Source: Leptodontidium sp. MPI-SDFR-AT-0119 (lineage: Eukaryota > Ascomycota > Leotiomycetes > Helotiales > Leptodontidiaceae). From it: a DNA stretch of 64,000 nucleotides. The notes under the pieces were generated by a model. That model was not told the origin of the DNA. It saw only the letters and a program-made list of their open reading frames with translations, and made no database searches. Location: the NCBI GenBank assembly GCA_020726505.1, contig JAHLEZ010000006.1:2418001-2482000 (forward strand). The letters are read 5' to 3'. Positions 1-11,121 of the stretch are shown piece by piece (position 1 is the first letter of the stretch; the number at the start of each line of letters is the position of its first letter). A program made the translations under genes and the position numbers.

Positions 1-404
1 TAATACGGAGGGCGTCGCTATTATTCACATGCATCTTGGAATACTTGGCGACGTTATGGCCTTGGCTGAAGTCATCATCGAGTTCTTCACCAGATGCTGG
101 ATTTCGAGGAAGCTGCTCGACAGGACTTGTTGATTTTGTTCGAGAGATCTGCTTTGACTTAACCGCTTTCACTTTCACGGCATCGCTTTCGTTGCGAAAC
201 ATCAGGTCGAGCTGATTTCGGTAACCGGGGCATGTTCGATGTGCTCGAACGCACTGGCTACAAGATGGAGTAGACCGGTCACACTGAATGTGTCAGTATC
301 TAATTTACTAATTCACATGATTGTAAGGGGAGGACTGAACTAACTCTGGTCTTTCGTTTCCTGCACTCCAAACATCCAGCTGAAGGTTTCCCGCAGTAAA
401 CCAT
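1..404 (-). CDS. Zn2Cys6 transcription factor, N-terminal part (runs off left edge)
   Basis: Exon 1 is 404-345 (ATG at 404, 20 codons). A 61-bp intron (344-284, GT..CAG) follows, and exon 2 (283-1) stays open to the window edge. The join gives a complete fungal zinc binuclear cluster: GCLECRKRKTR, then CDRSTPSCSQCVRAHRTC, with spacing C-x2-C-x6-C-x6-C-x2-C-x6-C. The text that follows, PGYRNQLDLMFRNES, is the linker typical of fungal Zn2Cys6 regulators. The family binds CGG-type DNA half-sites in the nucleus and regulates transcription. About 114 residues are visible, and the middle-homology and activation regions lie outside the window. The intron falls between the third and fourth cysteine, so neither exon looks like the domain alone. 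The target pathway cannot be told from this part. Confidence 0.88.
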
Positions 405-931
405 TTTGATTGAGAAATGCAGATGTTAAAAGGGTCGGAATCTTGTTCGAATTTGTATGTCATCAAAGGAAACCGAAGGTCTATAAGTCGAGCTCGAGGC
501 TTGCTATGATATCTGTAATCAATTCTCACATGCCGCGAAGTGGCCTGGTGTGAGAGGGGCTGCGCTATTTGACGCGTAAGACTTGAGTGAAAATGCCTAA
601 ACCATTGGTAAAGGCAAGCAGGATTGCGCGGAGAAGCCGAGCCTCATGAAATCAAGCAGCGCCTATCATCGACTTCTCAGAAGTTGGACGAATGTTTTGA
701 TAGCAGGAAGCCCTCTGGTGATGAATGATGGACAAAGCTTGTCTGCGACTGACTAACTTGATATGGGATGCACGACGCAGTTTAGCGTTGTAAGCTGCCC
801 CACCAAAAGGGGGCTGAGATCCCGATCACGAGACCGGCTTCGAGGACATGAAAATGTTGTCCTTCACCTATCTGGATCTAGATCTGGCTTGCTTACTTGT
901 GTTTAAGTACATCTTGGGGATTTGTGTGCCT
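405..931. other. Intergenic: promoter side of the Zn2Cys6 gene and 3' side of the JmjC gene
   Basis: No convincing coding exon was seen. The segment lies upstream of the transcription factor start at 404 and downstream of the JmjC stop at 932, both on the minus strand. A short plus-strand frame from 848 only overlaps the JmjC gene antisense and has no family features. Confidence 0.5.
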
Positions 932-2452
932 TCAGTTGAACCAGAAGCTCACACTGAAGCTGACGCTGAGACTCCGAACATAATGCCACCAACCAACTGG
1001 GATATAAAGACATTCGCCTTCTTCCAAGATACAATCCACGAACTGGGCGTCCTTGAACGAGGGAAACTTCTCATGTGCTTTAGCTTTCTCTTGCTCGGTT
1101 CCATCCCACCCAGATAGAGGTCCAATGTCCACCTCGCTCGTGTTCTCCATATCGACACCGCCATCTTCGACTCCTCTAGCATAGAGTTTCCCACTTTCCC
1201 GTGGAGCATAAAGTCTGATGTATTTTCTCCCCACAACTTGTGACAAGATGTTGTGGTAAGGATCTGTATGAAGAGGACTAATCGTGCCAGCTGGACCAAA
1301 CCATGCATTCAGTAATGGCTCGTCGAGTTCAGGCATCCTGGAGTGCTTTTCGGCCAATGGTGACGAGCTGTGAGGCGGTGGTGGTGATGTATAGCAGTAA
1401 TCCGGTATTGCAATATCGTGCCGGAGAGATGGTATCTGAGTGAACAAGTTATGCTGAGCAAGATACCCTGTTGCTAGAGCAGGGGACTCCGTGTCGAGAA
1501 GAATATATTGTTCCATGAACTCTTTGAAAGAAATAATCTTCTGGCCCCATCCTTCATCCACATAGCTTCGTCCCAGTTCGATTGGAACCAAGCGTCTTCC
1601 GCCGATAGTTTTGGAGAGCAGATATGTCGGGTTCTTCCAAGAATTTTCATTCCGAGCTGGCCAGTGATCCAATACACCCGTGATGATGACAGGCTCAGGA
1701 CCCAGATCCGGGTTGTTGGGTTGGGACATATGCTTCTGGAAGGTATCCAAGGTCGGAAGCTGCATTCTGGAGATCGAATTTGCCACAGGTGGAACAAAAG
1801 GAGAACAAATAGGAAATCGATTCCAGCTATCTTTGTGTCCTGCTGCTAGTTTTCGTCGTTTGGTGGCAGGCTTGTCTTGTTCCCACTCCACGGAAGCCAG
1901 ATGCATCTTTTGCAGTATGACGAGGACATTTGTGATCTCAGCTTGAGAGAGATCTGAGTCTGGAGGTCCAGCCATGATGAGTGCCATGTCGAGTACATGG
2001 ACCAACTCATCCATTTGATTGCTCTCAAGACATGAACTTCGCAATCCACTGTTCTGGTGACTATCTGCCTCTCCCCAGATCCCTCTCATAGAGAGCGCTG
2101 AAAATTTCAACAGGCTTGCTTCTCTGAAGAGCTGTTGCCAGCAAGGCGGGACGTCTTTGAAAGGAAAAGCATAAAACTTCTCCGTCGCAAGAGCAATCAT
2201 GTCATCCAATCTCTGGAGTATAAAATCGTAATCACCCACATGATTCTTGATCAAGTTGCTGAGATGTAGCAGGAGCTTTAGAATAGGTAGACCACACTGC
2301 TGGAGCGCATCATCTCGTGCCCTCGAATTTATCGGCTGACCTGGCACACCTGTGCTAGACAACAGCCTCTCGAGTCTCGAAGGGTCACAGAACGATCGCA
2401 TGCAAATGTTGATCAGATCCTGTAACAAAGAAGTCGGTTGAAGGTCTTCCAT
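932..2452 (-). CDS. JmjC-domain oxygenase, KDM8/JMJD5-like
   Basis: This is a single uninterrupted frame of 506 aa. The C-terminal third is a cupin/JmjC fold of the JMJD5 (KDM8) and tRNA-wybutosine hydroxylase type. The Fe(II) ligands are visible as H395-T-D397 in PLHTDPYHN and the distal H490 in PVGWWHYV. The GRKYIRLY stretch carries the lysine expected to bind 2-oxoglutarate. The EPVIITGVLDHWPA segment before the core is the conserved entry to this subfamily. The N-terminal ~200 residues look helical and match fungal relatives only in style. The expected reaction is 2-oxoglutarate-dependent protein or RNA hydroxylation, and the substrate cannot be inferred. The ATG at 2452 is the first in frame. 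No frameshift or missing catalytic residue is seen. Confidence 0.9.
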   Translation of the reverse strand: MEDLQPTSLLQDLINICMRSFCDPSRLERLLSSTGVPGQPINSRARDDALQQCGLPILKLLLHLSNLIKNHVGDYDFILQRLDDMIALATEKFYAFPFKDVPPCWQQLFREASLLKFSALSMRGIWGEADSHQNSGLRSSCLESNQMDELVHVLDMALIMAGPPDSDLSQAEITNVLVILQKMHLASVEWEQDKPATKRRKLAAGHKDSWNRFPICSPFVPPVANSISRMQLPTLDTFQKHMSQPNNPDLGPEPVIITGVLDHWPARNENSWKNPTYLLSKTIGGRRLVPIELGRSYVDEGWGQKIISFKEFMEQYILLDTESPALATGYLAQHNLFTQIPSLRHDIAIPDYCYTSPPPPHSSSPLAEKHSRMPELDEPLLNAWFGPAGTISPLHTDPYHNILSQVVGRKYIRLYAPRESGKLYARGVEDGGVDMENTSEVDIGPLSGWDGTEQEKAKAHEKFPSFKDAQFVDCILEEGECLYIPVGWWHYVRSLSVSFSVSFWFN

Positions 2453-4037
2453 TGCGCTTTTCCTCTCAAGCGCGTCTCCTGTCTCTGGTGAAGAACTCTA
2501 ATAAGAGTTTTTGGGTACCTTCGATCAATTTTCTATGAGTATTGGCGATGGGCACCATGGCGTGCGATTGATGATTTGTATGATCTTTCTCTCTCTGAGT
2601 ATCACGATTCAATGAAATAGACCGCCACTTGGTGTGGTGTTGTTGAAGAGAGGAAGAGGTTTCAGGGCACCAATGCCACGGGGATGCTGGAATGATGATT
2701 AGTCAGCCAGTTCTGGGGCACTTCAGTGTGTGACTGACTGCCTTACCTCCTCGCCGAACTTCATCCTCATCCTATCTCACTTCATCCCATTCAGCTTGCA
2801 CAAATTAATGTACGTAAGTCAAACAGCTACACGACAGTCATCCCATGCTTCTTTCAAAGTCTACCTAGGATCTGAATATCCCTCGTGGCAACAGCTACCA
2901 TTTGACCAGTTTTTGAACCTCCTCTACCAGTCCCAAGACCCCCAAGGAGTTGCACGAAACTTTCGATTTCGTTTATTGTGTCCTTGCAGTGGGTTGTGTA
3001 TGTCGCTTGATGTTATCGGACCTTGGCGTGCCCACAAGTCGTACTGTTTGTGTTGACACAGGTAACTCTCTCGACCTGCGACTGTTGTCTTACAGCTCCT
3101 CGCATTCAGATTCGCTTCGAATGGCCTGATATGGTGGTCACAGCCTCTGGGACGCTTCAATCAATCATATTGCCAAGTCCAAAAGTAGTGAGGACGTCTC
3201 GTGGAAGCTGACAGTTGCTTCTCTCATGCAAGTTACCTGCTGTACAACCTATCTACAGACTATTGTCACTTAAGTGAAAATTTCGGTTGCACGATAATGT
3301 CAAGCAGACCAGTCGGTTGCTCTCCTTCGAGAAGGGAACCATACACAGCAGATCGCAACCTCTTCAATCGGCTTCTCGTGGCACTTCCCCAGAAAACGTT
3401 TCAGGGTCGATGACCAGAAAGTCCTCTTGCATAGTGCTAGTAACTATGGCAACGGCAAGATCCGAGTTAATGCTGTACCGGGGATGGTACCGTTCTCCTC
3501 GTTGCATCTCTTTCGATGCCAAGTCTCCATCTTGCGCTTCCCAGGATTCATGCAGAGCTTTCTATTCCTTTGGGGAGATAGTGATGGGCTTTGATGTTTT
3601 AGATGAAGATAGTTTCAGTCGATATGCGTCTATATTATTGGAAAGTCTACCGGACTATGCGTTCACGAGAGGGGGTTGAAGCTGTATTCTCTCACCCCAT
3701 TGGTCTCAATTGATTCACGATATTGCATTGGTGGAACGTGGTACCTAAACCGTGCGATGCAGAACGATAACAATACATTTGACCATTAACTCCTCGGCGT
3801 CTAAACCATAGCTGAGATTATGAAAGCGGGAAAGGCTGGCTCTGTAGCACATCGGTTATTCTTCCTCCTCACTTCAAGCCTGCTGGTGGTGCATCAGAAA
3901 GCACCTATGGATGTATAAGTAAAGACATCCTCCCTCGATAGAATCAACAACCCCAAGCTCAATCAAGCTCATCCCAAGCCGAGGCCAGAGAACAACGTTC
4001 TTTCTCTCCTACCTTTCATCTGCAACCAGTCTCCAAC
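2453..4037. other. Intergenic, no supported gene
   Basis: About 1.6 kb between the JmjC start and the next plus-strand gene. Several short frames occur on both strands (the longest about 130 codons near 3287-3679), but none shows a domain, consistent composition or splice-supported extension. A TATA-like TATAAGTA lies at 3914-3921, about 120 bp upstream of the ATG at 4038. Confidence 0.5.
3914..3921 (+). promoter_or_regulatory. TATA-like box for the gene at 4038
   Basis: TATAAGTA lies 117 bp upstream of the start codon, followed by a C-rich leader. The position is plausible for a fungal core promoter, but there is no independent evidence of transcription. Confidence 0.4.
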
Positions 4038-4938
4038 ATGGCCCTCTACTATGTCTACCTCAAATATGCTCGTAGCGCCGACTACCTTCGTGCAAACTTT
4101 GGTCGCTGGATCCTCACATTCGAGTCTCGACAGTCGGCCGACGAGTTCTATCGAGCCATGAAAGTTGCGAAGAACACGGCGGGCAATCTCCGCTATGTGA
4201 CCTTCCATCGGTCCACACCCCAGATGTGGTGCTACGATTCAACTGACGGCGAGCGTATGTAGAACTTCGCCGGCACGTCCACTCTCGGACATTGTAGCAC
4301 TCTCGCTGATTGTAGAACCGTTACTGATATTGATCATTAGCCTGGTGGACTGTCAAACTCATCTTGGAAGCCGATGCAACTTGGAACTACAACGTCATGG
4401 CTACTCTCCTGAGTGACACCAACGGTACCCGAACCTGGCCTATCATTAACAACATTGTTGAGGGCTCTGACGTACGTGCGAACCTGGCCTTGCCATGCTG
4501 TCCTCCTGAAGTTGAATTCTGTGCTGACCTTCCATCGTCCAGTGGTTCAACGGTGGTGCATTCTTCATCCGCAACAAACTCATCCCCGATCTCTTCTGGC
4601 ACTCCGACGGAGCCGCCATCATCGCTAGCAAAGAGCGCCGCACCAAGTTCGTCGTCCGCGGAACTGCCTTCAAGAAGAGCGAAGACGATCACGTTCTGAT
4701 CCGATCCGACAAGATCACCATCGAAGTTGCAGAGAGCACTTCCACCGACAAGATCCTCTTCGTCGGGCACGATCATGGTAATGCCATCTTGGTCATCACC
4801 GCCGACAAATATGAGTGGACTTTCAAGGACTTCTTCGAGTCGTTCGGCGTCAAGTGGTATACTGAGTCTGGCAAAGATACAGAGAAGCAGTATCTGATCT
4901 ACTCTCCTGCCATCTCTGACGAGTGGGAATTGGTCTGA
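4038..4938 (+). CDS. Uncharacterised 247-aa protein, three exons
   Basis: The exons are 4038-4254, 4341-4471 and 4543-4938. Their lengths total 248 codons including the stop, with canonical GT/AG at both introns. The product starts MALYYVYLKYARSADYL and is rich in aromatic residues (PWWTVKLILEAD, TWPIINNIVEGSDWFNGG). There is no signal peptide, transmembrane segment or catalytic motif I recognise. The regular exon phases, intact frame and strong C-ending codon preference support a real gene. It looks like a compact soluble beta-rich protein, possibly a lineage-restricted fungal family. A run of 21 G residues sits just past its stop in the likely 3' UTR. No function is proposed. Confidence 0.75.
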
Positions 4939-4977
4939 GGCTTGATTTTCGAGTTGATAGTTGGAGATGTGGGTGTT

Positions 4978-4998
4978 GGGGGGGGGGGGGGGGGGGGG
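4978..4998. repeat. G21 homopolymer
   Basis: An uninterrupted run of 21 G (plus strand), followed by AA and GGGG, begins 40 bp after the stop codon of the preceding gene. It is probably transcribed as part of that 3' UTR. Such runs are unstable and prone to length errors in sequencing. Confidence 0.95.
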
Positions 4999-6153
4999 AA
5001 GGGGTGAATCTTATTTGTTCTCAAAGTCAGTCGTTACAGAAAATATTGACAACATTTTCCTGGAGAGCAAAATCACATTGAAAACTTTGGGGCATAATGC
5101 TATACTGACTGATAAGCTCAAGCTCAAGTGAACCAGCATTTCAAACATACTTTCCGGTCCAGCCGGGTTTCTCATCTTGCACTCAATCCCGTTGCATTCT
5201 CACTGTTATTTTAGAAATGTCAACGTCCTCGCCGCGACGACATGCAGCCAGAAACAAAGCACGAGTACAACCTCGAAAAAGCTGAACTATTTCAAGAACA
5301 GTCATCTCGCAGTCAATTCATGACGACGAGATGTTCAATTTACCTGTGCTCCTCGCAATCGGTTTCTGTAAAGCCATTCGTAATCCCGTAAATGATTATG
5401 GTGTCGTAGGTATCGTATGTTTTATCCGAGACGGCACTGTACGAAGCCGAGACGATGCGATCTCGAACAGACCTGCCTGCCATTCGACGACCAACAGCCA
5501 CACGTCTCGTCGCAACTATGTTTAACCTTCCATCTTAAAGCCTTACAGCCCTCACATCGCAGATAAGCTTTTCCCACCCAGTGAGCGGTACGTGGGTTTG
5601 GATCCAGAAAGAACAGGGGCGAAAAGCCGAATGCGTCCGAGAAACCCTGGTCTCGTACTCGGAGCGAACTTTCATAACTTTTATGATGGTGTGATTGGTC
5701 CCCTTCAGCTATTCAAAGGACGATCAGTGGCATATCCCGTCCGAGAAAGGGATCTCCAGGTTAAATCTGGGGATGTGATGGGAGGATACTTAGGATAGAC
5801 GCGAGGGGGCTCGCGTTGGAGCGCATTTAAGTTTTTGGACAGCGAAGTGACGCGGGCATGATCTGAACTCCTGCTTGAAGAGTTGGAGTGGCTTGGGAGG
5901 ACTTTTTGTATAAGGGTGTTCTGGGCACCCCGTTTGACTGATGGAATTCGTTCTAGTCATCACAGCCTTCTTTCTTGTTATAAATAAAGAGCATATTGAG
6001 GAAGGTTGAACGGAATACTTTTTTAGCTCGACGAATATCCCAGAACTACCAAGTGCTGCAACGCCACATCAATATCTTCGATAAGCCATCACCAGTCAAG
6101 AAGTCTCCTCGCGGCTTCACTTCAATCAGACTTTTGTCTACAAATCTCTCAAA
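4999..6153. other. Intergenic, no supported gene
   Basis: Only short frames with no recognisable features. The right end carries TATAAATA at 5979-5986, the likely core promoter of the small gene at 6154. Confidence 0.5.
5979..5986 (+). promoter_or_regulatory. TATA box upstream of the 80-aa membrane protein gene
   Basis: TATAAATA lies 168 bp before the ATG at 6154. It matches the canonical TATA consensus and is the only such site in the upstream segment. Confidence 0.45.
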
Positions 6154-6488
6154 ATGGACACGATCAACACCATCTCAGCAGTTGTTTTTGAACGAGCTAT
6201 CTTAGAAGCAAGGGAAGAGAAGTCATTCTGGGATAAATACAAGTGGTATATCATTGGTGGATTGGCAGCACTCCCTCCTCAGATTGGTTTGGGATGGTGG
6301 TAGTAAGTTTTACCTCCTCATCTTCTCGACCCCTTTAGCGTCATGGATTTCGATTGGTTATTATACTTGCTGGGCATGGCTAATGTTGAAATAGTTTGAG
6401 ACGTCGCAAGGCGAAGAAAGCAGCGCTGAAGAGATCGGAGGAGGAGACTGCTTTGGGTCCGTACTCGAATATGGGGGATCGTAGATGA
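6154..6488 (+). CDS. Small single-pass membrane protein, 80 aa
   Basis: Two exons, 6154-6302 and 6395-6488, join across a 92-bp intron (GTAAGT...ATAG) to give 81 codons including the stop. Residues about 30-50 (YKWYIIGGLAALPPQIGLGWW) form one hydrophobic segment. It is followed at once by a basic cluster (YLRRRKAKKAALKRS), so the positive-inside rule places the C-terminus in the cytosol. The tail is acidic and ends SNMGDRR. Without splicing, exon 1 stops at a TAG that overlaps the donor site, which hides the gene from simple ORF searches. There is no catalytic motif. It may be a small organelle or ER membrane subunit, but no family is recognised. Confidence 0.7.
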
Positions 6489-7342
6489 GCAGGCCCAGGT
6501 GGGTGTCTACTTGAGGCAGTGATGTTGAGAAGGAGGGTGGTACGATCAGGCGTTCACAGACAGTGCGGTGGCAGTTGGCTGTTGTGCTGGCAGCAATGGC
6601 GTTGGATTGCATTGATATTTTGAAGTTCGGTTTGAATTGGGGGTATTGTTTACTCCGCCGGTTCGGTGGTTTAAACTCAACTACAGACTGTTTGCAGCAT
6701 TGCTTGTTTCTTCTTTTGGTTGGCTTTGTTGCTAGATTCTTTCATAAGCTGACGATTGTTTTCTTGGTTTAATTTTTATTTCAGCTTGGTTCATTCTAGT
6801 CGAAGTAATCTTTACGGTTCTGTTTGATCGTTTGATTCAATTATCTCGTCAGAATTGTGTTCTGTTTTGATCTTTGAGGAAGGAAATCCTGTGTGACTTT
6901 GCCTATTTTTTCGATTCATTAAGTTGCAGACTTTTTCATGAAAACTGAAGAAGATGTAAAAGTGCCCTATTTGTGATTTTGTTTAATCAAGTGGTTTGGG
7001 CAGGTATTCCCCTGCCGGTGACCACTACCAGACAGGATCATCCAGTTTTAGAAATATGGAAAATACGAAAGGGACATTATAAACACATCTTATTCTATCA
7101 TTGATGGTCATGAACGAATTGCAGGAGCAAAGTTAAAGAATTATCTCAATCAGGAGGAAAGATGCTTCCTAAGTAGGTAGCAATCCGGAATGCTGAGTCA
7201 TATGTGGCAGTTATGTGATAATGTGAGGCTGAGACAATTCCCCAACCTCCAACCTCCATCCTTCGGACATCTCATCTCATACTATCTCATTTAACTCAGA
7301 TGCCCGTCTAAGGAAACTTTTATTAACTTCCTTTCAATCGCA
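6489..7342. other. Intergenic, AT-rich, no supported gene
   Basis: T-rich 3' flank of the small membrane protein gene and upstream flank of the F-box-like gene. No domain or splice-supported frame was found. Confidence 0.5.
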
Positions 7343-8739
7343 ATGGAATCCACAACATCCTCTTCAAAATCCCCGATCGAGCTCCTCCCCATCGAAACAC
7401 AACAAGCAATCCTCAGTTCTCTCACAGACAATGCGCCCTCTCATGTCCCACCCTCTACTCCTCCTATAAAGCAGCAGAGAAAATAATAATCGCCCAAGCA
7501 CTATCTAACCAAATCGGAAATGGAGTCTTACCTGAAGCTGTCATAGCTCTCTCCTCGTCCCGTTTAACATTCATCGAGCTCGAGTCTTTCACCGCGACGA
7601 ATTTCCAAAAACGACAACCGGTTCCGGAGGTTTACACTTTCACAGACGCTCTTCTAATGTCACAATTTCATTCAAGTGTCGACTTCTTAACAAAGGACTT
7701 CGTGCAGAAAGCACTTGCAGCAAGTCGGTTCGTTGAGTCAGTCGAGTCAGCTGTACCAGCTCCACCCACGACAACGGAAATTGATCGCATCCAGAGAGCC
7801 TTTTACATGTTTGAGATATACCGCAACATATTTACGCGGCATTACTTCAATCGGCAGTGGGGGTCTGGAGCCCAGCAGGGGATGTTCTTCCAGTACTTCT
7901 CAGTGTGGCAGAATGAGCAGTTGGCTTGCGTGCATGATTATCTGGTGCAGCTCATCATACCTGGTAAGTATCCCACGACTCTTATAAATGCACTTGTCTA
8001 GCCTAGTCAGATGCTGACAGATTCCACAGCGTTCAACGAGATAGCTGCCCATGATGTCTTATGGGGTAGTACGAATATCGAATATGCAACGGGACCGAAT
8101 TCTCAACATATTCAGGCCATCCTCTCTCGAGGTTTGGCCCACTTACACAAGATCGCTATGGCAGACAGCTATGTAGCACGCAGGAAGCTGATATATAAAC
8201 CACATCCACCACAGTGCGAGTTATTCCTCTTCCCGGCCATGTTTTTCAGCCAATCAGTCTTCTATCCCTTTGACATAAAATTCGAAGAACGCATTGTCTT
8301 GAAACGGGTTTTCTTCATAGACGAAGATAGCGGCCCGGAGTATGCGTGGCGATGGGGCCGTTCGTACGAGGAAAATGTCCTTTTGTTTGATGCCACCCCG
8401 CAAGCTAGGAAATTGAGGAAGTGGGCGTATGTGATGTGGGATAGATCCACGCTTGATCGATGGGGCGTTCTTGCGAGGTGGCCTGATACTTTGGTCAATC
8501 CGTCGAGGGAGGAGGAAGAAAAGAAAAATGCCGAGATGAGAAGTTCGTGGAAGCGGAGAGAGATTATCTATGTCGCGGGGGGATACGGATGGTGGGAGGC
8601 GGGTGATGAGGGGCGGGTGGAATGGCTGAAGGGAAAGTCGAGTCCTTGGGATGATGAGGCGAAAAGGAGGGAATGTGATCTTTGTATAGGGACAGTTAGA
8701 TGTGCTCCACATAGACTGGTGTTGAAGATTAAAAATTGA
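7343..8739 (+). pseudogene. F-box-like protein gene with an early frameshift
   Basis: The ATG at 7343 begins a typical F-box-like start (SPIELLPIETQQAILSSLTDN). The frame then fails after about 30 codons: the continuation (ALSCPTLYSSYKAAEKIIIAQALSNQIG) is readable only in the next frame, with the shift at about 7433. From there the frame is open to the donor at 7963. It joins exon 2 (8030-8739) across a 66-bp GT-AG intron and reads to a stop at 8739, about 460 residues in all. F-box proteins recruit substrates to SCF ubiquitin ligases. The body has no recognisable repeats but is well preserved. No intron of usual size can bridge the shift, so this is either a recent inactivating indel or a sequencing/assembly error. 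An internal ATG at 7657 could give a product lacking the F-box. Confidence 0.7.
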
Positions 8740-9386
8740 TGGTGATTATTGACAAAGTAGGCGAGGGAAAAGTGGTTGTTGATCAAGAGGATCCGCTTAG
8801 GAAAAGGGGGAGCACACTCTTGACTGGAACACCTTGAAGAACAACAACATGCCCGTTCAGCTCCATATACATAACAATGACTTGAACATCATGCCAAATA
8901 CCACGGCATTAGTCTCCAGAGATCTGATGTTTTCCAAGATAATTGCCATCAAATGTCGAAATTACGTAAGCTGAGACCAGCCGCTGAAATTTCACATGCA
9001 TGCTTCACTTCACATGCCAAAGCAGGGATCCTTCCTGGTTCATTCTCTCTCTCCCTTCCCGCCCACCCTCAACAAACACTTGCATTCCGCTCATACCCGT
9101 TGCTTATCGCCATGATCCTTTGCCTCATGTTCTTTCGCACAGTCCCCAGGACATTTCTCACACCAATGCTATCTATCCAGTCTACCTGATCCTTTTCCGT
9201 ACAACACAGTCATGCCATCGTTATGATTACGCATCCGGTGCTCCTTGAGCTTCAATTCTTCAGTCTCCACTTCAAAGACCTCTGATTGCTTGCAGGCAAA
9301 TTCTATTCTTAGAGCCTCATTCTCCGTACTCCGTATCTAGATTCACGATAGACCTATATACAATCAACAGCAATCCTCCCTCCACA
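8740..9386. other. Intergenic, no supported gene
   Basis: Pyrimidine-rich toward the right, as in a fungal promoter/leader before the ATG at 9387. No other feature was seen. Confidence 0.5.
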
Positions 9387-10494
9387 ATGGCACAGCTACG
9401 CCAGCGAAACCCCGCCACTCCTCCCACCAACCGCCCTCTATCCGACTTCTTACCGCGAACCAGAGAGCCCTCGATACTGTACTCGTTACTCCCCTCTGCA
9501 GTACAGTCCCGATTGCCCCGCCTGCCATCCCTCCGCCGCTCAGTCAGTATGTACGGCATGGCCCGGAAGAGGAAATCAGCGGTGTCGAGACCATCATCTG
9601 GATCCTCTACATCATCTGCCTCCTCGGGAACGCGGACACCAGAAGCGGGCTATAGTACGTCTGCCATGGTGCTGAGCGATGCGAGGACTATGGTGGCAGA
9701 TGATGGGTTGGTGGATTACATTGTGGAAAGTGCGTCGAGTGACGAGGAGACTTTGACGCCGAGAAGGAGGGGGGCTCAAGGGATGGAATTGTCGGAGAAC
9801 AAGAGCGGGATTGGATGGAAGTTTGCGAATCAGGGTAAGTCGGAGTGTCCTTCAGCTCTACGGATAGATTACTGACGATGGAACAGGACTCAGTCTCCTC
9901 AGCCTAGCAGTCGACGAATCCTCCTCCATATCCCACGATCCGAACTTCGGAAACGCAAGCTTTGCGAGACAACTCTACCTCCACGCTCTTACCTACCTCA
10001 TTCGAGCTCTACCCACAGATCTCACGACAGAAGAACAACTCAGCATTCGAAGCTCTCTCCCACAAGGCATAGTTGAGCCATTACATCTCCAGGTGAATGG
10101 CTACACGCAACCATCTTCCGCGACCTCAGACAACCAGCCTTCGTTGCTACACCGTACACTAGCATCAACCATCGTCCAGCTCTTCATATTCCTCCAATTC
10201 ATCCTGCCGTACATCAAATATCTGCTAAGTGCAGCATACCAATACGACCGCGAGCATAAAATCTCCGAGAAGGTGCTCAGTCAAGGTATCGAGACTGTTG
10301 ATACTCTCGGGAAAACCGGGTTGAGCTGGACGGGAGCTATCTATGGGATGGGAGATGGGAAGGTTGGACAGGTCATCACGGAGACTGCTGCGTGGTTTGT
10401 TGAGGGTGTTACTGGTGGGATACATGAGGGTGTTGGGGAGGGAATGGTGATTTTGGGTGCGCTGAGAAGGACTTCTGGTCCGGAAAGAAGATGA
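9387..10494 (+). CDS. Uncharacterised 351-aa protein, possible membrane-associated C-terminal half
   Basis: Exons 9387-9834 and 9887-10494 join across a 52-bp GT-AG intron to give 352 codons including the stop. The N-terminal ~150 residues are low-complexity, basic and Ser/Pro-rich (RKRKSAVSRPSSGSSTSS) with acidic SSDEE patches, likely disordered and phosphorylatable. The C-terminal half is folded: LYLHALTYLIRALPTDL, then a hydrophobic stretch (VQLFIFLQFILPYIKYLLSAAYQ, about residues 235-257) that could be a membrane segment or amphipathic anchor, then a Gly-rich region (WTGAIYGMGDGKVGQ). The intact frame and sound junction argue for a real gene. I recognise no family. Confidence 0.72.
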
Positions 10495-11121
10495 AGAGTG
10501 ATTAACGGTGGTAAGATGGTGATGAGAGATATGATTAATGAGTTGATGAGAGAGGCAACCTGCTTTATGATACCCTATACATAACGATTGGAGTTTATAG
10601 GTTTGCTTTTTGAGTACAGACTAGACTTGGGTAGAATACATGCAATTATACATGGTATTTTGTTGAAAGAAACTACCTAGTATCTTTTTTGAAGGAAATT
10701 TGGGTGTAAACGAAAAGGCTGAAAGTCAGCCTTGTAAAATTATTATACATTCCAGCAATTGAGTGATTTTAAAATCCACAAAAGAGCTACATTACAATCG
10801 GATCTCACTTTACTTGTCGATATTATCCATCTTGTGCTCGATCATCAAAATATACTGTTGTTCACTTGGTATGGCCTCATTCCGTTCCGCTCCTCGTCGA
10901 CAGGGATGATGCGGGTGGCACGTGCTAGCGTACTAGAAAAAAAGTTCCAGGACAGGAGAACTTGAGCACTCGATGTCAACTCTTGACTGAGAAAATCCGC
11001 ATTCACGACAACAACAACACCCTCCCATCTACACCCCTTGTTGTAACCTGTTTGAACCTTCTACCTGCACTCTTTAATGCTTTGATTCCATTGGGGCTTG
11101 TTTATTTTCTGGATTCTCGCG
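10495..11121. other. Intergenic, no supported gene
   Basis: AT-rich 3' flank then the upstream region of the DEAD-box gene. An in-frame ATG at 11098 just upstream of the preferred start at 11122 would add eight hydrophobic residues (MFIFWILA). Confidence 0.45.

Noticed and set aside
2730..3679. Several overlapping short frames, possibly a small gene
   Set aside because: No frame combination with splice sites gives coherent protein text, and there are no domains.
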